From assembly GCF_001421245.1 (NCBI RefSeq), contig NZ_LMKE01000001.1, positions 40,612 through 104,611 of the forward strand: DNA of 64,000 bases, read 5' to 3'. The notes under the pieces are model-generated. The model did not search any database. It was given only the letters and a program-made list of their open reading frames with translations, and had not been told where the DNA came from. A program made the translations under genes and the position numbers. Origin of the DNA: Sphingomonas sp. Leaf10 (GTDB lineage Bacteria; Pseudomonadota; Alphaproteobacteria; Sphingomonadales; Sphingomonadaceae). Every line of letters begins with the position of its first letter. Position 1 is the first letter of the stretch. Below are positions 28,695 through 36,495 of this stretch, piece after piece.

Positions 28695-28696
28695 AG

Positions 28697-29074
28697 ATGA
28701 AACTGCTGACGGGTATGGCAATCGTGGTCGCGGCCGGTGCGACCGCGTTGCTGGCGACCGCGACGCCGACCACCGCCCAGACCGCGGCACCGCCCGCATT
28801 CAATGCGTGCAAGGCGTGCCACACGGTCAACAAGGGCGGCCGCAACGGCATCGGCCCCAATCTGTTCGGCGTCGTCGGACGGCCGGCGGCATCGGTGCCG
28901 GGCTTCAACTATTCCCCGGCGATGAAGGCGTCGAAGCTGCGCTGGGATGCGAAGACGCTCGACGAATATCTGGCGGCACCGGCCAAGAAGGTGCCGGGAA
29001 CGCGCATGCCGATCGCCACGCCCGATCCGGCCAAGCGCGCGGCGATCATCGCTTACCTGACGTCGGCGAAATGA
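28697..29074 (+). CDS. Class I c-type cytochrome
   Basis: A 125-aa periplasmic monohaem cytochrome. Sec signal peptide (about residues 1-28, ending TAQT), haem motif Cys38-x-x-Cys41-His42 in FNACKACHTVNKGG, then GIGPNLFGVVGRPA, FNYSPAMKASKLRWD, and the axial Met in PGTRMPI. It resembles cytochrome c-550/c2-type electron carriers. It is a plausible electron acceptor for the GMC dehydrogenase encoded at the end of this operon. It overlaps the next gene by 4 bp. Confidence 0.93.
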   Translation: MKLLTGMAIVVAAGATALLATATPTTAQTAAPPAFNACKACHTVNKGGRNGIGPNLFGVVGRPAASVPGFNYSPAMKASKLRWDAKTLDEYLAAPAKKVPGTRMPIATPDPAKRAAIIAYLTSAK

Positions 29075-29994
29075 GCGGGGTGTCGCGGCGCACGGTAATG
29101 GCGGGGGCCGCCGCCACGACACTGGCCGCCGGAGTAGGCGCGTCGCAACGTCGCGAGGGGGGCGGCAGCAATGCCGCGCGCTTCTCGCTGAAGTTCGCGC
29201 CGCACGAGGGCAGCTTCGCCAGCTGCGGTGGCCGGATCGAACAGATCGCCTATGCCGCCGATCAGGGCTTCACCGCGTGGGAAGATAATGAGGCGGCCGG
29301 TCGCAGCATCGCCGAACAGACGGCGATGGCGAAGGCGCTGCAACAGCGCGGCATGACGATGGGCGTGTTCGTCGCCAGCATGCCGAAATGGTCGCAGTCG
29401 CGACCGTTGCTGGGTGCGAATGACGGGGCGGAGCGCGAGGGCTTCCTGGACGACATCCGCGCCTCGATCGATGTCGCCAAGCGGCTGTCGGCGACGCGGA
29501 TGACGGTGGTTACCGGGTTCATGGACCCGAAGGTGCCATTGGACATCCAGACCGCACGGGTGATCGACGTCATGCGGCGCGCGGGTGATATCGTTGCTCC
29601 GCACAACATAGCGATGGTGATGGAACCGCTGAACACGCGAACCAATCATCCCGGCGTCTATATGCAGACGGTGGCGCAGGGCTATACCGTCGCACGTGGC
29701 GCGAACAGCCCGGGGGTAAAGATCCTTGCCGATCTGTACCATGAGCAGATCCAGTCGGGAAATCTGATCCCGACGCTCGATACCTGTTGGGACGAGATCG
29801 GCTATATCCAGTTCGGCGATAATCCGGGCCGCAACGAGCCGGGAACCGGCGAAATCAATTATGCCAACATCGTCAAATGGCTGCGGGGCAAGCGCTATGC
29901 CGGTGTGATCGGCATGGAACATGGCAATTCGATCAAGGGTCGAGCCGGGGAGGACGCGCTGGTCGCGGCCTATCGCCGGATCGATCAGGCGTGA
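29071..29994 (+). CDS. Tat-exported hydroxypyruvate isomerase-like TIM-barrel protein
   Basis: A 307-aa protein with a twin-arginine leader (VSRRTVMAGAAATTLAAG) followed by a TIM barrel of the Hyi/xylose-isomerase-like family. Family sequence includes FSLKFAPHEGSF, MVMEPLNTRTNHPGVYMQ (metal Glu), VKILADLYHEQIQSGNL, YIQFGDNPGRNEPGTGEINY and VIGMEHGNS. An exported member is unusual for a classical isomerase, and fits a periplasmic 3-keto-glycoside lyase or isomerase. Coupled by ATGA to the cytochrome c gene. Confidence 0.82.
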   Translation: MSGVSRRTVMAGAAATTLAAGVGASQRREGGGSNAARFSLKFAPHEGSFASCGGRIEQIAYAADQGFTAWEDNEAAGRSIAEQTAMAKALQQRGMTMGVFVASMPKWSQSRPLLGANDGAEREGFLDDIRASIDVAKRLSATRMTVVTGFMDPKVPLDIQTARVIDVMRRAGDIVAPHNIAMVMEPLNTRTNHPGVYMQTVAQGYTVARGANSPGVKILADLYHEQIQSGNLIPTLDTCWDEIGYIQFGDNPGRNEPGTGEINYANIVKWLRGKRYAGVIGMEHGNSIKGRAGEDALVAAYRRIDQA

Positions 29995-30007
29995 AGGGGA
30001 GGGGATG

Positions 30008-30838
30008 ATGAGGCTCCGTGAGATAGCGGCGCTCGGTTCCGTGCTGACAGCGCTGGCGGGTTCCGCCGGTGCGCAGGACAAGCCGGGGTTCAAGGATACG
30101 CCGGTGCTGCCCGGCGGCCAGTGGCGGGTGCACGATGCCGACCGGCCGACGCCGAGCGTGGTGACGCCGACGGCACAGCCCGGTGGTGCGCCGTCCGATG
30201 CGATCGTGCTGTTCGACGGCCGGTCGGCCGATGCGTGGACGCCGAAGGGTACGCCATGGTCGGTCGAGGACGACGTGCTGACCGTGCCGACGCGCGGACC
30301 GGACGGAAAGGGCGGCGGCGATCTGGTGTCGAAGCAGAGTTTCGGCGACGTGCAGTTGCACCTCGAATTCCGCAGCCCCAATCCGCCGACCAAGACGTCG
30401 CAGGATCGCGGCAATAGCGGCATCTGGTTCATGCAGCGCTACGAGGTGCAGATTCTCGATGGCTATCAGAACCCGACCTATGCCGATGGCACGGTCGGTG
30501 CGGTCTATGGCTTCAAGCCGCCGCTGGTGAATGCATCGCGCAAACCCGGCGAATGGCAGACCTACGACATCGTGTTCGAACGGCCGCGCTTCGCCGCCGA
30601 CGGGTCGCTGGTGCGTCCGGCCTATGTCACCGCGTTCCTGAACGGGGTGGTGGTGCAGAATCATCAGGCGATGCTGGGCACGACGATCTGGCGGCAGATC
30701 GCGAAATATGAGGCGCATGGCGATGCCGCGCCGATCCAGTTGCAGGATCATGATTCGCCGGTGTCGTTCCGCAACATCTGGGTACGGCCGTTGCCCGAAA
30801 GCGCGATCGCGCAGGATCTGAAGGAGAACAGCAAATGA
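30008..30838 (+). CDS. DUF1080 family protein (3-keto-disaccharide hydrolase-like), exported
   Basis: A 276-aa protein with a Sec signal peptide (about residues 1-21, ending AGAQ) and a DUF1080 concanavalin-like beta-sandwich. Diagnostic segments: ALFD-type IVLFDGRSADAWTP, FGDVQLHLEFRSPNPP, GNSGIWFMQRYEVQILDGYQ, TYADGTVGAVYGFKPPLVNA and PIQLQDHDSPVSFRNIWVRPL. Members act on 3-keto-glycosides (hydrolysis or related cleavage/hydration). Two adjacent ATGs exist; 30008 has the better spacing from GGAGGGG. It lies 13 bp after the previous gene and overlaps the next by 4 bp. Confidence 0.87.
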   Translation: MRLREIAALGSVLTALAGSAGAQDKPGFKDTPVLPGGQWRVHDADRPTPSVVTPTAQPGGAPSDAIVLFDGRSADAWTPKGTPWSVEDDVLTVPTRGPDGKGGGDLVSKQSFGDVQLHLEFRSPNPPTKTSQDRGNSGIWFMQRYEVQILDGYQNPTYADGTVGAVYGFKPPLVNASRKPGEWQTYDIVFERPRFAADGSLVRPAYVTAFLNGVVVQNHQAMLGTTIWRQIAKYEAHGDAAPIQLQDHDSPVSFRNIWVRPLPESAIAQDLKENSK

Positions 30839-31404
30839 TCGATCGCAGGACGGCGCTTGCCGGTGTCGCGGCGATGTTCGGTACGGCCTTATATGCGCCG
30901 CTCGCGCGCGCTGTGGGTGCCGAAGGTCCGGTCGGCGTACCGACGATCAGCGATGGCCCGCCGAGCGCCGCCGTGTTCACTGCGCCGCAACGCGCGCTGA
31001 TGACGGCGCTGAGCGAACGGGTGATCCCGACCACCGACACGCCCGGCGCGATCGCCGCGGGTGTGCCGGCTTATATCGAAAAGCTGCTGGCCGACTGGTC
31101 CTACCCTGCCGAGCGGGTGCCGATCGTCGCCGGGCTCGATGCGATCGAGAAGCGCAGCATGACCGATTACAAGGTTGCGGGTGCCAAGGCGACGCCGGCA
31201 CAGCAGGACGCATTGCTGACGCTGGCGATGAACGACCAGATTCCGGGCGGCAAGACGTTCTTCGAAGCGTTTCGTCAGCTGGTCATCGCCGGCTATTACA
31301 CGTCGGAAATCGGCATGACGCAGGAACGCGAATATCTGCCGGTGCCGGGCGAATATAACGGCGCCTTTCCCTATTCGCAGGTCAACAAGGTGTATAGCGC
31401 ATGA
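30835..31404 (+). CDS. Gluconate 2-dehydrogenase subunit 3 family protein (GMC small subunit)
   Basis: A 189-aa protein with an Arg-Arg leader (MIDRRTALAGVAAMFG...) of Tat type, then the subunit-3 domain: FTAPQRALMTALSERVIPTTDTPGA, VPAYIEKLLADW, and the C-terminal YYTSEIGMTQEREYLPVPGEY. In sugar dehydrogenases this small subunit carries the Tat signal and co-exports the flavin subunit, which here has no leader. It is four genes after cytochrome c and two before the GMC gene, all in one coupled operon. Confidence 0.9.
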   Translation: MIDRRTALAGVAAMFGTALYAPLARAVGAEGPVGVPTISDGPPSAAVFTAPQRALMTALSERVIPTTDTPGAIAAGVPAYIEKLLADWSYPAERVPIVAGLDAIEKRSMTDYKVAGAKATPAQQDALLTLAMNDQIPGGKTFFEAFRQLVIAGYYTSEIGMTQEREYLPVPGEYNGAFPYSQVNKVYSA

Positions 31405-32234
31405 TCGTCAATCGCAGGCACGTCCTGGCCGGTGCAGGCGGCATCGCCGCGCTCGGCGTCACTGGCATCGCGCAGGCGGCGCAGATCAAGGCCGTCGGCA
31501 TCCAGCTCTACACCGTGCGCCACCTGTTCCAGAAAGACCCGGTCAAGACGCTCGGCGACATCGCCCGCATCGGCTACAAGGAAGTCGAATATGGCGGTGG
31601 CGGCTATGATGCCATGGACCATAAGATGCTGCGGCGGACCACCGATCGGCTGGGCCTTCGCGCGCCGTCGATCCATGTGCCGTACGAGGCGTTGCTCGGC
31701 GCGTTCGACAAGCAGGTCGAAATGGCCAAGACGCTGGGCGCGGATACGATAGTTTTGCCGTACATGGTCGACAAATATCGCACCGAAGCCGGCTGGACTG
31801 AGGCGCTGCCGAATATCAACCGCTTCGCTACTGATCTGCGCAAGGCGGGGCTGGGCTTCGCCTATCATAACCATGATTTCGAATTCACGGTGAAGCCGGG
31901 TGGCGTCAGCCTGTACGAGCGGTTGCTGAAGGCGACCGATCCTGGCCTGGTGAAGGTCGAGCTCGATCTCTACTGGGTCGGCCATGCCGGCGAGGACGTC
32001 GGCGCGTGGATCGACCGGCTGGGGCCGCGCCTCTACGCCTATCACGTCAAGGACGCGCGCGCCGATGGCAGCATGACTGCGGTCGGTGCCGGCAAGACCG
32101 ATTTCGCCGCGCTGTTCCGTCGCCGCGGCAGCGCCGGCGTCCGCCACTTCTACGTCGAAAACGATGAGGCGCCCGCGCCGTATCTTCCGGATATCACCAC
32201 GAGTTTCCGGACGCTCAAGGCGCTGCGTTACTAA
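31401..32234 (+). CDS. Tat-exported sugar phosphate isomerase/epimerase-like protein
   Basis: A 277-aa TIM-barrel protein with a twin-arginine-like leader (IVNRRHVLAGAGGIAALGVTG, cleavage near AQA). Barrel landmarks: AVGIQLYTVRHLFQKDPVKTL, YKEVEYGG, FAYHNHDFEF (metal His/Asp), KVELDLYWVGHAGEDV, YAYHVKDARADG and the terminal FYVENDEAP Glu. It is a second exported isomerase-like barrel in the same operon, a candidate for beta-elimination or epimerisation of 3-keto-glycosides in the periplasm. It starts by ATGA overlap with the small subunit gene and lies 24 bp before the GMC gene. Confidence 0.85.
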   Translation: MIVNRRHVLAGAGGIAALGVTGIAQAAQIKAVGIQLYTVRHLFQKDPVKTLGDIARIGYKEVEYGGGGYDAMDHKMLRRTTDRLGLRAPSIHVPYEALLGAFDKQVEMAKTLGADTIVLPYMVDKYRTEAGWTEALPNINRFATDLRKAGLGFAYHNHDFEFTVKPGGVSLYERLLKATDPGLVKVELDLYWVGHAGEDVGAWIDRLGPRLYAYHVKDARADGSMTAVGAGKTDFAALFRRRGSAGVRHFYVENDEAPAPYLPDITTSFRTLKALRY

Positions 32235-32258
32235 AACAGATACCCTTGGAGGGGAATT

Positions 32259-33935
32259 ATGGCAGTCACCAACAGGTTTGACGCGATCGTCATCGGATCG
32301 GGCGTCAGCGGCGGCTTCGCCGCAAAGGAATTGACCGAAAAGGGCCTGCGCGTCCTGATGCTCGACCGTGGCCGCATGGTCGAGCATGTCGAGGGTTATC
32401 CGTATGACGGCAAGCCTGCGTACGAGGTCCCGGCGCGCAACCAGATGCCCAAGCCGCTGATGGACAGCGATTATTTCATCGCGAAATATGGCTATGTGTC
32501 GCCAAGCAACCGGTCCTTTTACAATGACGACCGGCTCAACCCCTATGCCTTTGACGAGGGGGAGAAATTCTACTGGATCCGCCCGGGCGCGGTCGGCGGC
32601 AAGTCGCTGATCTGGGGCCGCTGGTCGTTCCGGTGGAGCGCCGACGATTTCGAGGCGAACAAGCGCGAAGGCATCGATGGTGCGTGGCCGATCGGCTATG
32701 ACGACGTCGCGCCGTGGTACAGCTATGTCGAGAAATATATCGGCGTATCGGGTTCGCGCGAGAACCTGCCCTATCTGCCCGACAGCGAATTCCAGCCGCC
32801 GATGCCGATGAACGTCGCGGAAAAGTGGCTGAAGCAGCAGTTGGAAACCAAGTTTCCGGGCCGCAAGCTGATCAACACCCGCCTGTCGAACATGACGGAG
32901 GACAAGCCGGACCAGAACCGCACCAAGTGCCAGTTCCGCAACCAGTGCGGCAATGGCTGTTCGTTCGGTGCCTATTTCTCGACGCAGGCGGTCACGTTGC
33001 CGGCGGCACGCGCGACCGGGCGGCTGACGCTCCGGTCGGACGCGGTCGTCACCAACCTCGAATATGATGCCAAGCGCAAGAAGGTGACCGGCGTCCGCTT
33101 CATCGATGCGAAGACGGGCCAGGCGGAAACGGTGCAGGCGAACCTCGTCTTCCTGTGCGCGTCGGCGATGGCATCTACGCAGATCCTGATGAATTCGCGG
33201 ATGGGCGGCGGCGGTCGCAGCCATTTCGACACCAGCGGGACGCTGGGGCGTTATGTCATGGACCATATCTTCCGCGTCGGGGCCGAGGGCGATATCCCCG
33301 GCATGACCGACCTGATCGAATATGGTCGGCGGCCGGGCGGGGTCTATGTCCCGCGCTTCCGCAACCTGAAGGGTGAGGAAGGCGTCGGCTTCCGTCGCGG
33401 CTATGGCTATCAGGGCAGCGCGCGTCGCGAACCGATGGCGCCGGTCGGTTTCGGCAAGGACATGAAGCATGGCATGCGGCAATATGGGCCGTGGAAGTTC
33501 GGGATGGGCGCGTTCGGCGAATGCCTGCCCTATGCCGACAACCATGTGTCGCTGCATGCGAACAAGGTCGATCGGTTCGGCGTGCCGCTGATGAAGTTCG
33601 ACGTGAAGTTCCGCGACAACGAACTGAAGATGATGGCCGACGCCCGGATCGAGGGCGAGAAGATGCTGAAGGCGGCGGGCCTGACCAATGTCCGCAGCTA
33701 TGAAGGTGCACACGTCCCGGGCGACGCGATCCACGAAATGGGTGGCGCACGCATGGGTGCCGATCCGCGCAAGTCGGTTCTGAACGGCTGGAGCCAAGCG
33801 CACGACGCGTCGAACCTCTACGTCACCGACGGCGCGCAAATGGCGTCGGTGTCGTGCGTCAATCCGTCGCTAACCTTCATGGCACTGACCGCCCGCGCGG
33901 CGGACCATGCCGTGCGGACCAAGCCCTGGGCCTGA
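32259..33935 (+). CDS. GMC oxidoreductase (putative glycoside 3-dehydrogenase large subunit)
   Basis: A 558-aa FAD enzyme of the glucose-methanol-choline family. Dinucleotide fold AIVIGSGVSGGFAAKEL (about residues 10-26), PGAVGGKSLIWGRWSFR, and the C-terminal catalytic block with HEMGGARMGADP and VSCVNPSLTFMALTARAADH. A Cys cluster CQFRNQCGNGC (Cys224, 230, 234) matches the place where FAD-dependent sugar dehydrogenases bind an iron-sulfur cluster. There is no signal peptide, consistent with piggy-back export with the Tat-tagged small subunit. Strong ribosome site TTGGAGGGG. The DUF1080 and isomerase neighbours point to oxidation at C3 of a glycoside; the substrate is inferred. Confidence 0.9.
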   Translation: MAVTNRFDAIVIGSGVSGGFAAKELTEKGLRVLMLDRGRMVEHVEGYPYDGKPAYEVPARNQMPKPLMDSDYFIAKYGYVSPSNRSFYNDDRLNPYAFDEGEKFYWIRPGAVGGKSLIWGRWSFRWSADDFEANKREGIDGAWPIGYDDVAPWYSYVEKYIGVSGSRENLPYLPDSEFQPPMPMNVAEKWLKQQLETKFPGRKLINTRLSNMTEDKPDQNRTKCQFRNQCGNGCSFGAYFSTQAVTLPAARATGRLTLRSDAVVTNLEYDAKRKKVTGVRFIDAKTGQAETVQANLVFLCASAMASTQILMNSRMGGGGRSHFDTSGTLGRYVMDHIFRVGAEGDIPGMTDLIEYGRRPGGVYVPRFRNLKGEEGVGFRRGYGYQGSARREPMAPVGFGKDMKHGMRQYGPWKFGMGAFGECLPYADNHVSLHANKVDRFGVPLMKFDVKFRDNELKMMADARIEGEKMLKAAGLTNVRSYEGAHVPGDAIHEMGGARMGADPRKSVLNGWSQAHDASNLYVTDGAQMASVSCVNPSLTFMALTARAADHAVRTKPWA

Positions 33936-34024
33936 TGTCAAGAGGCGCGGGCGGTTCGCCCGCGCCGCCACCATTCATTTACCACGTCGGGTTAAGCCGG
34001 TCCGGTGGTAACGGGAGGCGCGGC

Positions 34025-34375
34025 GTGACCGAACGGTGGATGGAGGAGCTGCGCAACAAAGTTCCCACGCCTCCATCTGACATGGACGCCGATGCGTTCG
34101 CCGATCACCTTCGGCAACGCGCGGAGGCCGCCAAGAAGTTGGAACATGGGCTGCTGACCGAGGTGCCCATGCTGTACGGCTCGCCGGGCAGGCATGAGCC
34201 GGAGGGCGATCCCGGTATCGTCATCGCTCGCCTTCACCGCGACGAGTTGCTGCGGCGGAGCGGCGCTTTGCCTTTCCAGCGTAGCGAGAAGACTCCGGCG
34301 CGGCTACCTTATGAGCGGTTTCTGATCGCGATCGGGCTGGTCTTGGAAGCGCTCTACTTCTTCGGCCGCGATTGA
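34025..34375 (+). CDS. Hypothetical protein with C-terminal membrane segment
   Basis: A 116-aa protein from a GTG at 34025 with GGGAGG 7 bases upstream. The N-terminal part is charged and helical (VTERWMEELRNK... ADHLRQRAEAAKKLE); the C-terminus ends in a hydrophobic stretch FLIAIGLVLEALYFFGRD. No family recognised. The frame is open further 5' but has no better start. It lies 89 bp after the GMC gene on the same strand and converges with an unknown gene. Confidence 0.6.
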   Translation: MTERWMEELRNKVPTPPSDMDADAFADHLRQRAEAAKKLEHGLLTEVPMLYGSPGRHEPEGDPGIVIARLHRDELLRRSGALPFQRSEKTPARLPYERFLIAIGLVLEALYFFGRD

Positions 34376-34391
34376 GTTTGATGGTAGCCCG

Positions 34392-34844
34392 TCAACCGGT
34401 CGTCGCGGGTCGCAGTCCAAGCAGCGTCAACAGCGTTCCCGCGACGGCATCCAGATCGTCGGTCGACAACGGAGCCGCTTCGCCGTCGCGCGCTTCGAAG
34501 CCGTTGTTCGCGCCGAGATTGTCGGAGGGCGTAAGCATGACTGTGTCGCCAGTCCGGTCGATATCGACCCGCCGAGCCTCGCGCATAAAGGCCTTGAAGT
34601 TCTTGACGGCTGCCGCGTCCTGGAAGGGGATGAACTGACGCTTCCATTGGTCGGGGGTCGGATCGGCTACGTCGCCGCGCGATGCTGCCAGTGCCGCACC
34701 GATCGCCTGCGCGACCACTGCCTTCTTGGCCGACTTGCCGAACCATTGGGGATCGGTCGCGATCGTGTCGGCGGATACGGTGCGCGACACCGGCGCGATA
34801 ATGATCCGGCCGTTGGTGAAGTAGGCGACTGCCGATTGCTGCAT
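34392..34844 (-). CDS. Hypothetical protein
   Basis: A 150-aa soluble protein, no signal peptide or TM helix. Features: an N-terminal strand-rich start (MQQSAVAYFTNGRIIIAPVSRT), a helical middle with QWKRQFIPFQDAAAVKNFKAFM, and an acidic C-terminus with LSTDDLDAVAGTLLTLLG. I do not recognise a family. It is the gene next upstream of cysH's 3' end (43 bp) on the same strand, but there is no evidence that it is part of the sulfur operon. Confidence 0.6.
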   Translation of the reverse strand: MQQSAVAYFTNGRIIIAPVSRTVSADTIATDPQWFGKSAKKAVVAQAIGAALAASRGDVADPTPDQWKRQFIPFQDAAAVKNFKAFMREARRVDIDRTGDTVMLTPSDNLGANNGFEARDGEAAPLSTDDLDAVAGTLLTLLGLRPATTG

Positions 34845-34887
34845 CGCCGCCCTTTGCGCCCGAAACCCGGGCGGGGCAAGTATGGGG

Positions 34888-35673
34888 TCAGAAGCTCGGC
34901 AGGTTCGGGTCGCCGTCGAGCAGCGGCTTGTGGATGCCGCATTCGACCTTTTCCCAGCCGGTCCAGCGACCCGAGCGCGGGTCTTCGCCTGGCTTCACTC
35001 TGTTGGTGCAGGGTTGGCATCCAATCGATGGGAAACCCTGTTCGACCAGCGGGTGGCGGGGCAGGTCGTGTTCGGCGAAATAGGCGTCGATGTCGGCCGG
35101 GGTCCAGGTGATGAGCGGATTGACCTTCAACCGGCCGACCGCGTCCGACGTGTCGAGTTCGAAGCGCGGCAGGGCGGTGCGGGTCGCCGACTGGAACGCC
35201 TTGCGCCCGGTGAAGCTGGCGTCGAAGCCCAGCAGGCCGCGCGCGAGCGGTTCTACCTTGCGCAGGTCGCAGCAGCCATCGGGATCGTAGGACCAGCGCA
35301 AGCCAGTCGCGTCCTTTGCCGCCAGCAGATCGCCATCGGGCGTGAGGTTGCGGAAGTCGGTCAGGCCCAGCCGTTCGACAAGGAGATCGCGATAGGCGAG
35401 CGTTTCGGGGAAATGCTTGCCCGTTTCGAGAAACAGCACGGGGACCGAGCGGTCGACCGACGCGATCAGGTGCAGCAATACCGCTGACTCCGCGCCGAAG
35501 GACGATACGGCGGCTACATTACCGAGCAGCCCGTCGCGCAGGGCTATGGTCAGCATCTCTTGCGTCGAGGCGTCGCGGAAGCGATCGTTTAACGCCTGCG
35601 CATCGGCGGCGGTGAAACGCGGGCCGATGTCCAGCCGGTCGCGCGCGCGAATGTCGGGATCGGCATCAGCCAT
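34888..35673 (-). CDS. cysH: Assimilatory adenylyl-sulfate (APS) reductase
   Basis: Reduces activated sulfate to sulfite with thiol electrons (261 aa). The nucleotide-binding start AAVSSFGAESAVLLHLIA and LFLETGKHFPETL are followed by the Cys pairs that bind a [4Fe-4S] cluster: DGCCDLRKVEPL and IGCQPCTNRVKPGED. The catalytic Cys is in KVECGIH near the C-terminus. The CC...CxxC set points to the APS-using plant/alphaproteobacterial type rather than the PAPS-using enterobacterial type. Start ATG 35673 overlaps DUF934 by 8 bp. Last gene of the cobA-cysI operon. Confidence 0.94.
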   Translation of the reverse strand: MADADPDIRARDRLDIGPRFTAADAQALNDRFRDASTQEMLTIALRDGLLGNVAAVSSFGAESAVLLHLIASVDRSVPVLFLETGKHFPETLAYRDLLVERLGLTDFRNLTPDGDLLAAKDATGLRWSYDPDGCCDLRKVEPLARGLLGFDASFTGRKAFQSATRTALPRFELDTSDAVGRLKVNPLITWTPADIDAYFAEHDLPRHPLVEQGFPSIGCQPCTNRVKPGEDPRSGRWTGWEKVECGIHKPLLDGDPNLPSF

Positions 35674-36091
35674 GACGCAGCTTCCACACCGGCACCTGCG
35701 CGTCGGCCGCCGCCTGATAGACGTGGTCGTAGCGTTCCAGCGCGCGTTCGAGCGCGGCGGGATCGACCGGGGCGGTTGGCGCAAAGCTGTCGAAGCCGCA
35801 GCGGCGCATCAGCGGGATCTGATCGATCAGCACGTCGCCTTCGGCGCGCAACTCGCCGGTATAACCCGCCTCGCGCAAGATACGCCCGGCGGAATAGCCG
35901 CGGCCGTCGCGGAATTTGGGAAAGCTGACTTCGATCAGTGCCAGCCGGTCGAGATGCGGGAGCAGCAGGCGGGCATCGTCACCCGCCTCGATCCGCACGG
36001 CGGTCGCGTTCGACTGGCCGAGAAAAGCGTCCAACGTGACAGCGGGTTCGTCATGCGCTACATCGTCGCGCAGGCGCAGCGGTTCGTTCAT
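35666..36091 (-). CDS. DUF934 family protein of the sulfite-reduction operon
   Basis: A 141-aa DUF934 protein, a family consistently found between the sulfite reductase and CysH genes in alpha- and betaproteobacteria. Landmarks: LALIEVSFPKFRDGRGYSAGRILRE and QIPLMRRCGFDSFA, followed by a C-terminal helical tail with YDHVYQ. The biochemical role is not established; context suggests an accessory to sulfate reduction. ATG at 36091 overlaps the Rid-family stop by 4 bp (ATGA). Confidence 0.9.
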   Translation of the reverse strand: MNEPLRLRDDVAHDEPAVTLDAFLGQSNATAVRIEAGDDARLLLPHLDRLALIEVSFPKFRDGRGYSAGRILREAGYTGELRAEGDVLIDQIPLMRRCGFDSFAPTAPVDPAALERALERYDHVYQAAADAQVPVWKLRHG

Positions 36092-36495
36092 GCCGTCTCT
36101 CCATTGTCGGGCAGGCGCGCGACGACTTTCAGTTCGAAGCGGAAACCGGCGAGCCAGGTCACGCCGGTCGCGGTCAGCGCGGGCAGGGGCGCATCGCCCC
36201 AATAGGCCGGATGGTGCGCGAACAGCAGCGGCAGGACCGCTTCGGGATCGGTCGTGAAGATCTGCACGTCGACGACGTCGGCCGAGGTGCAACCTGCGCC
36301 GGCCAACACGTCGGTCAGGTTGGCGAAGGCGAGCGCAACTTCGTCGGCAAGGTCGGGTTCGGGCGTTCCGTCGCTGCGGGCGCCGACCTGCCCCGATACG
36401 AACAGCAACCCATTGGCACGGATCGCCGGCGAATAGCCATGTTCGGCATAGAGCGCGTGCGGTGCGGCCGGGAAAGCGGCGGATCGCTTACCCAT
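36088..36495 (-). CDS. RidA/YjgF (Rid) family protein
   Basis: A 135-aa Rid-fold protein. Signature: GLLFVSGQVGARSDG, DEVALAFANLTDVLAGAGCTSADVVDVQIFTTDP, and the closing WLAGFRFELKVVARL. Archetypal RidA hydrolyses reactive enamines/imines and relies on an Arg in its C-terminal ARLPKD-type segment; the equivalent stretch here (TWLAGFRF) does not show that Arg at the same place, so it may belong to a non-deaminase Rid subgroup. It is unexpectedly placed between cysI (8-bp overlap) and DUF934 (4-bp overlap), so it is co-translated with sulfur-assimilation genes. Confidence 0.85.
   Translation of the reverse strand: MGKRSAAFPAAPHALYAEHGYSPAIRANGLLFVSGQVGARSDGTPEPDLADEVALAFANLTDVLAGAGCTSADVVDVQIFTTDPEAVLPLLFAHHPAYWGDAPLPALTATGVTWLAGFRFELKVVARLPDNGETA

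Noticed and set aside
31371..33839. An 822-codon minus-strand frame opposite the isomerase and GMC genes
   Set aside because: Antisense shadow of two well-supported genes; repetitive Arg/His/Asp-rich translation with no family resemblance.
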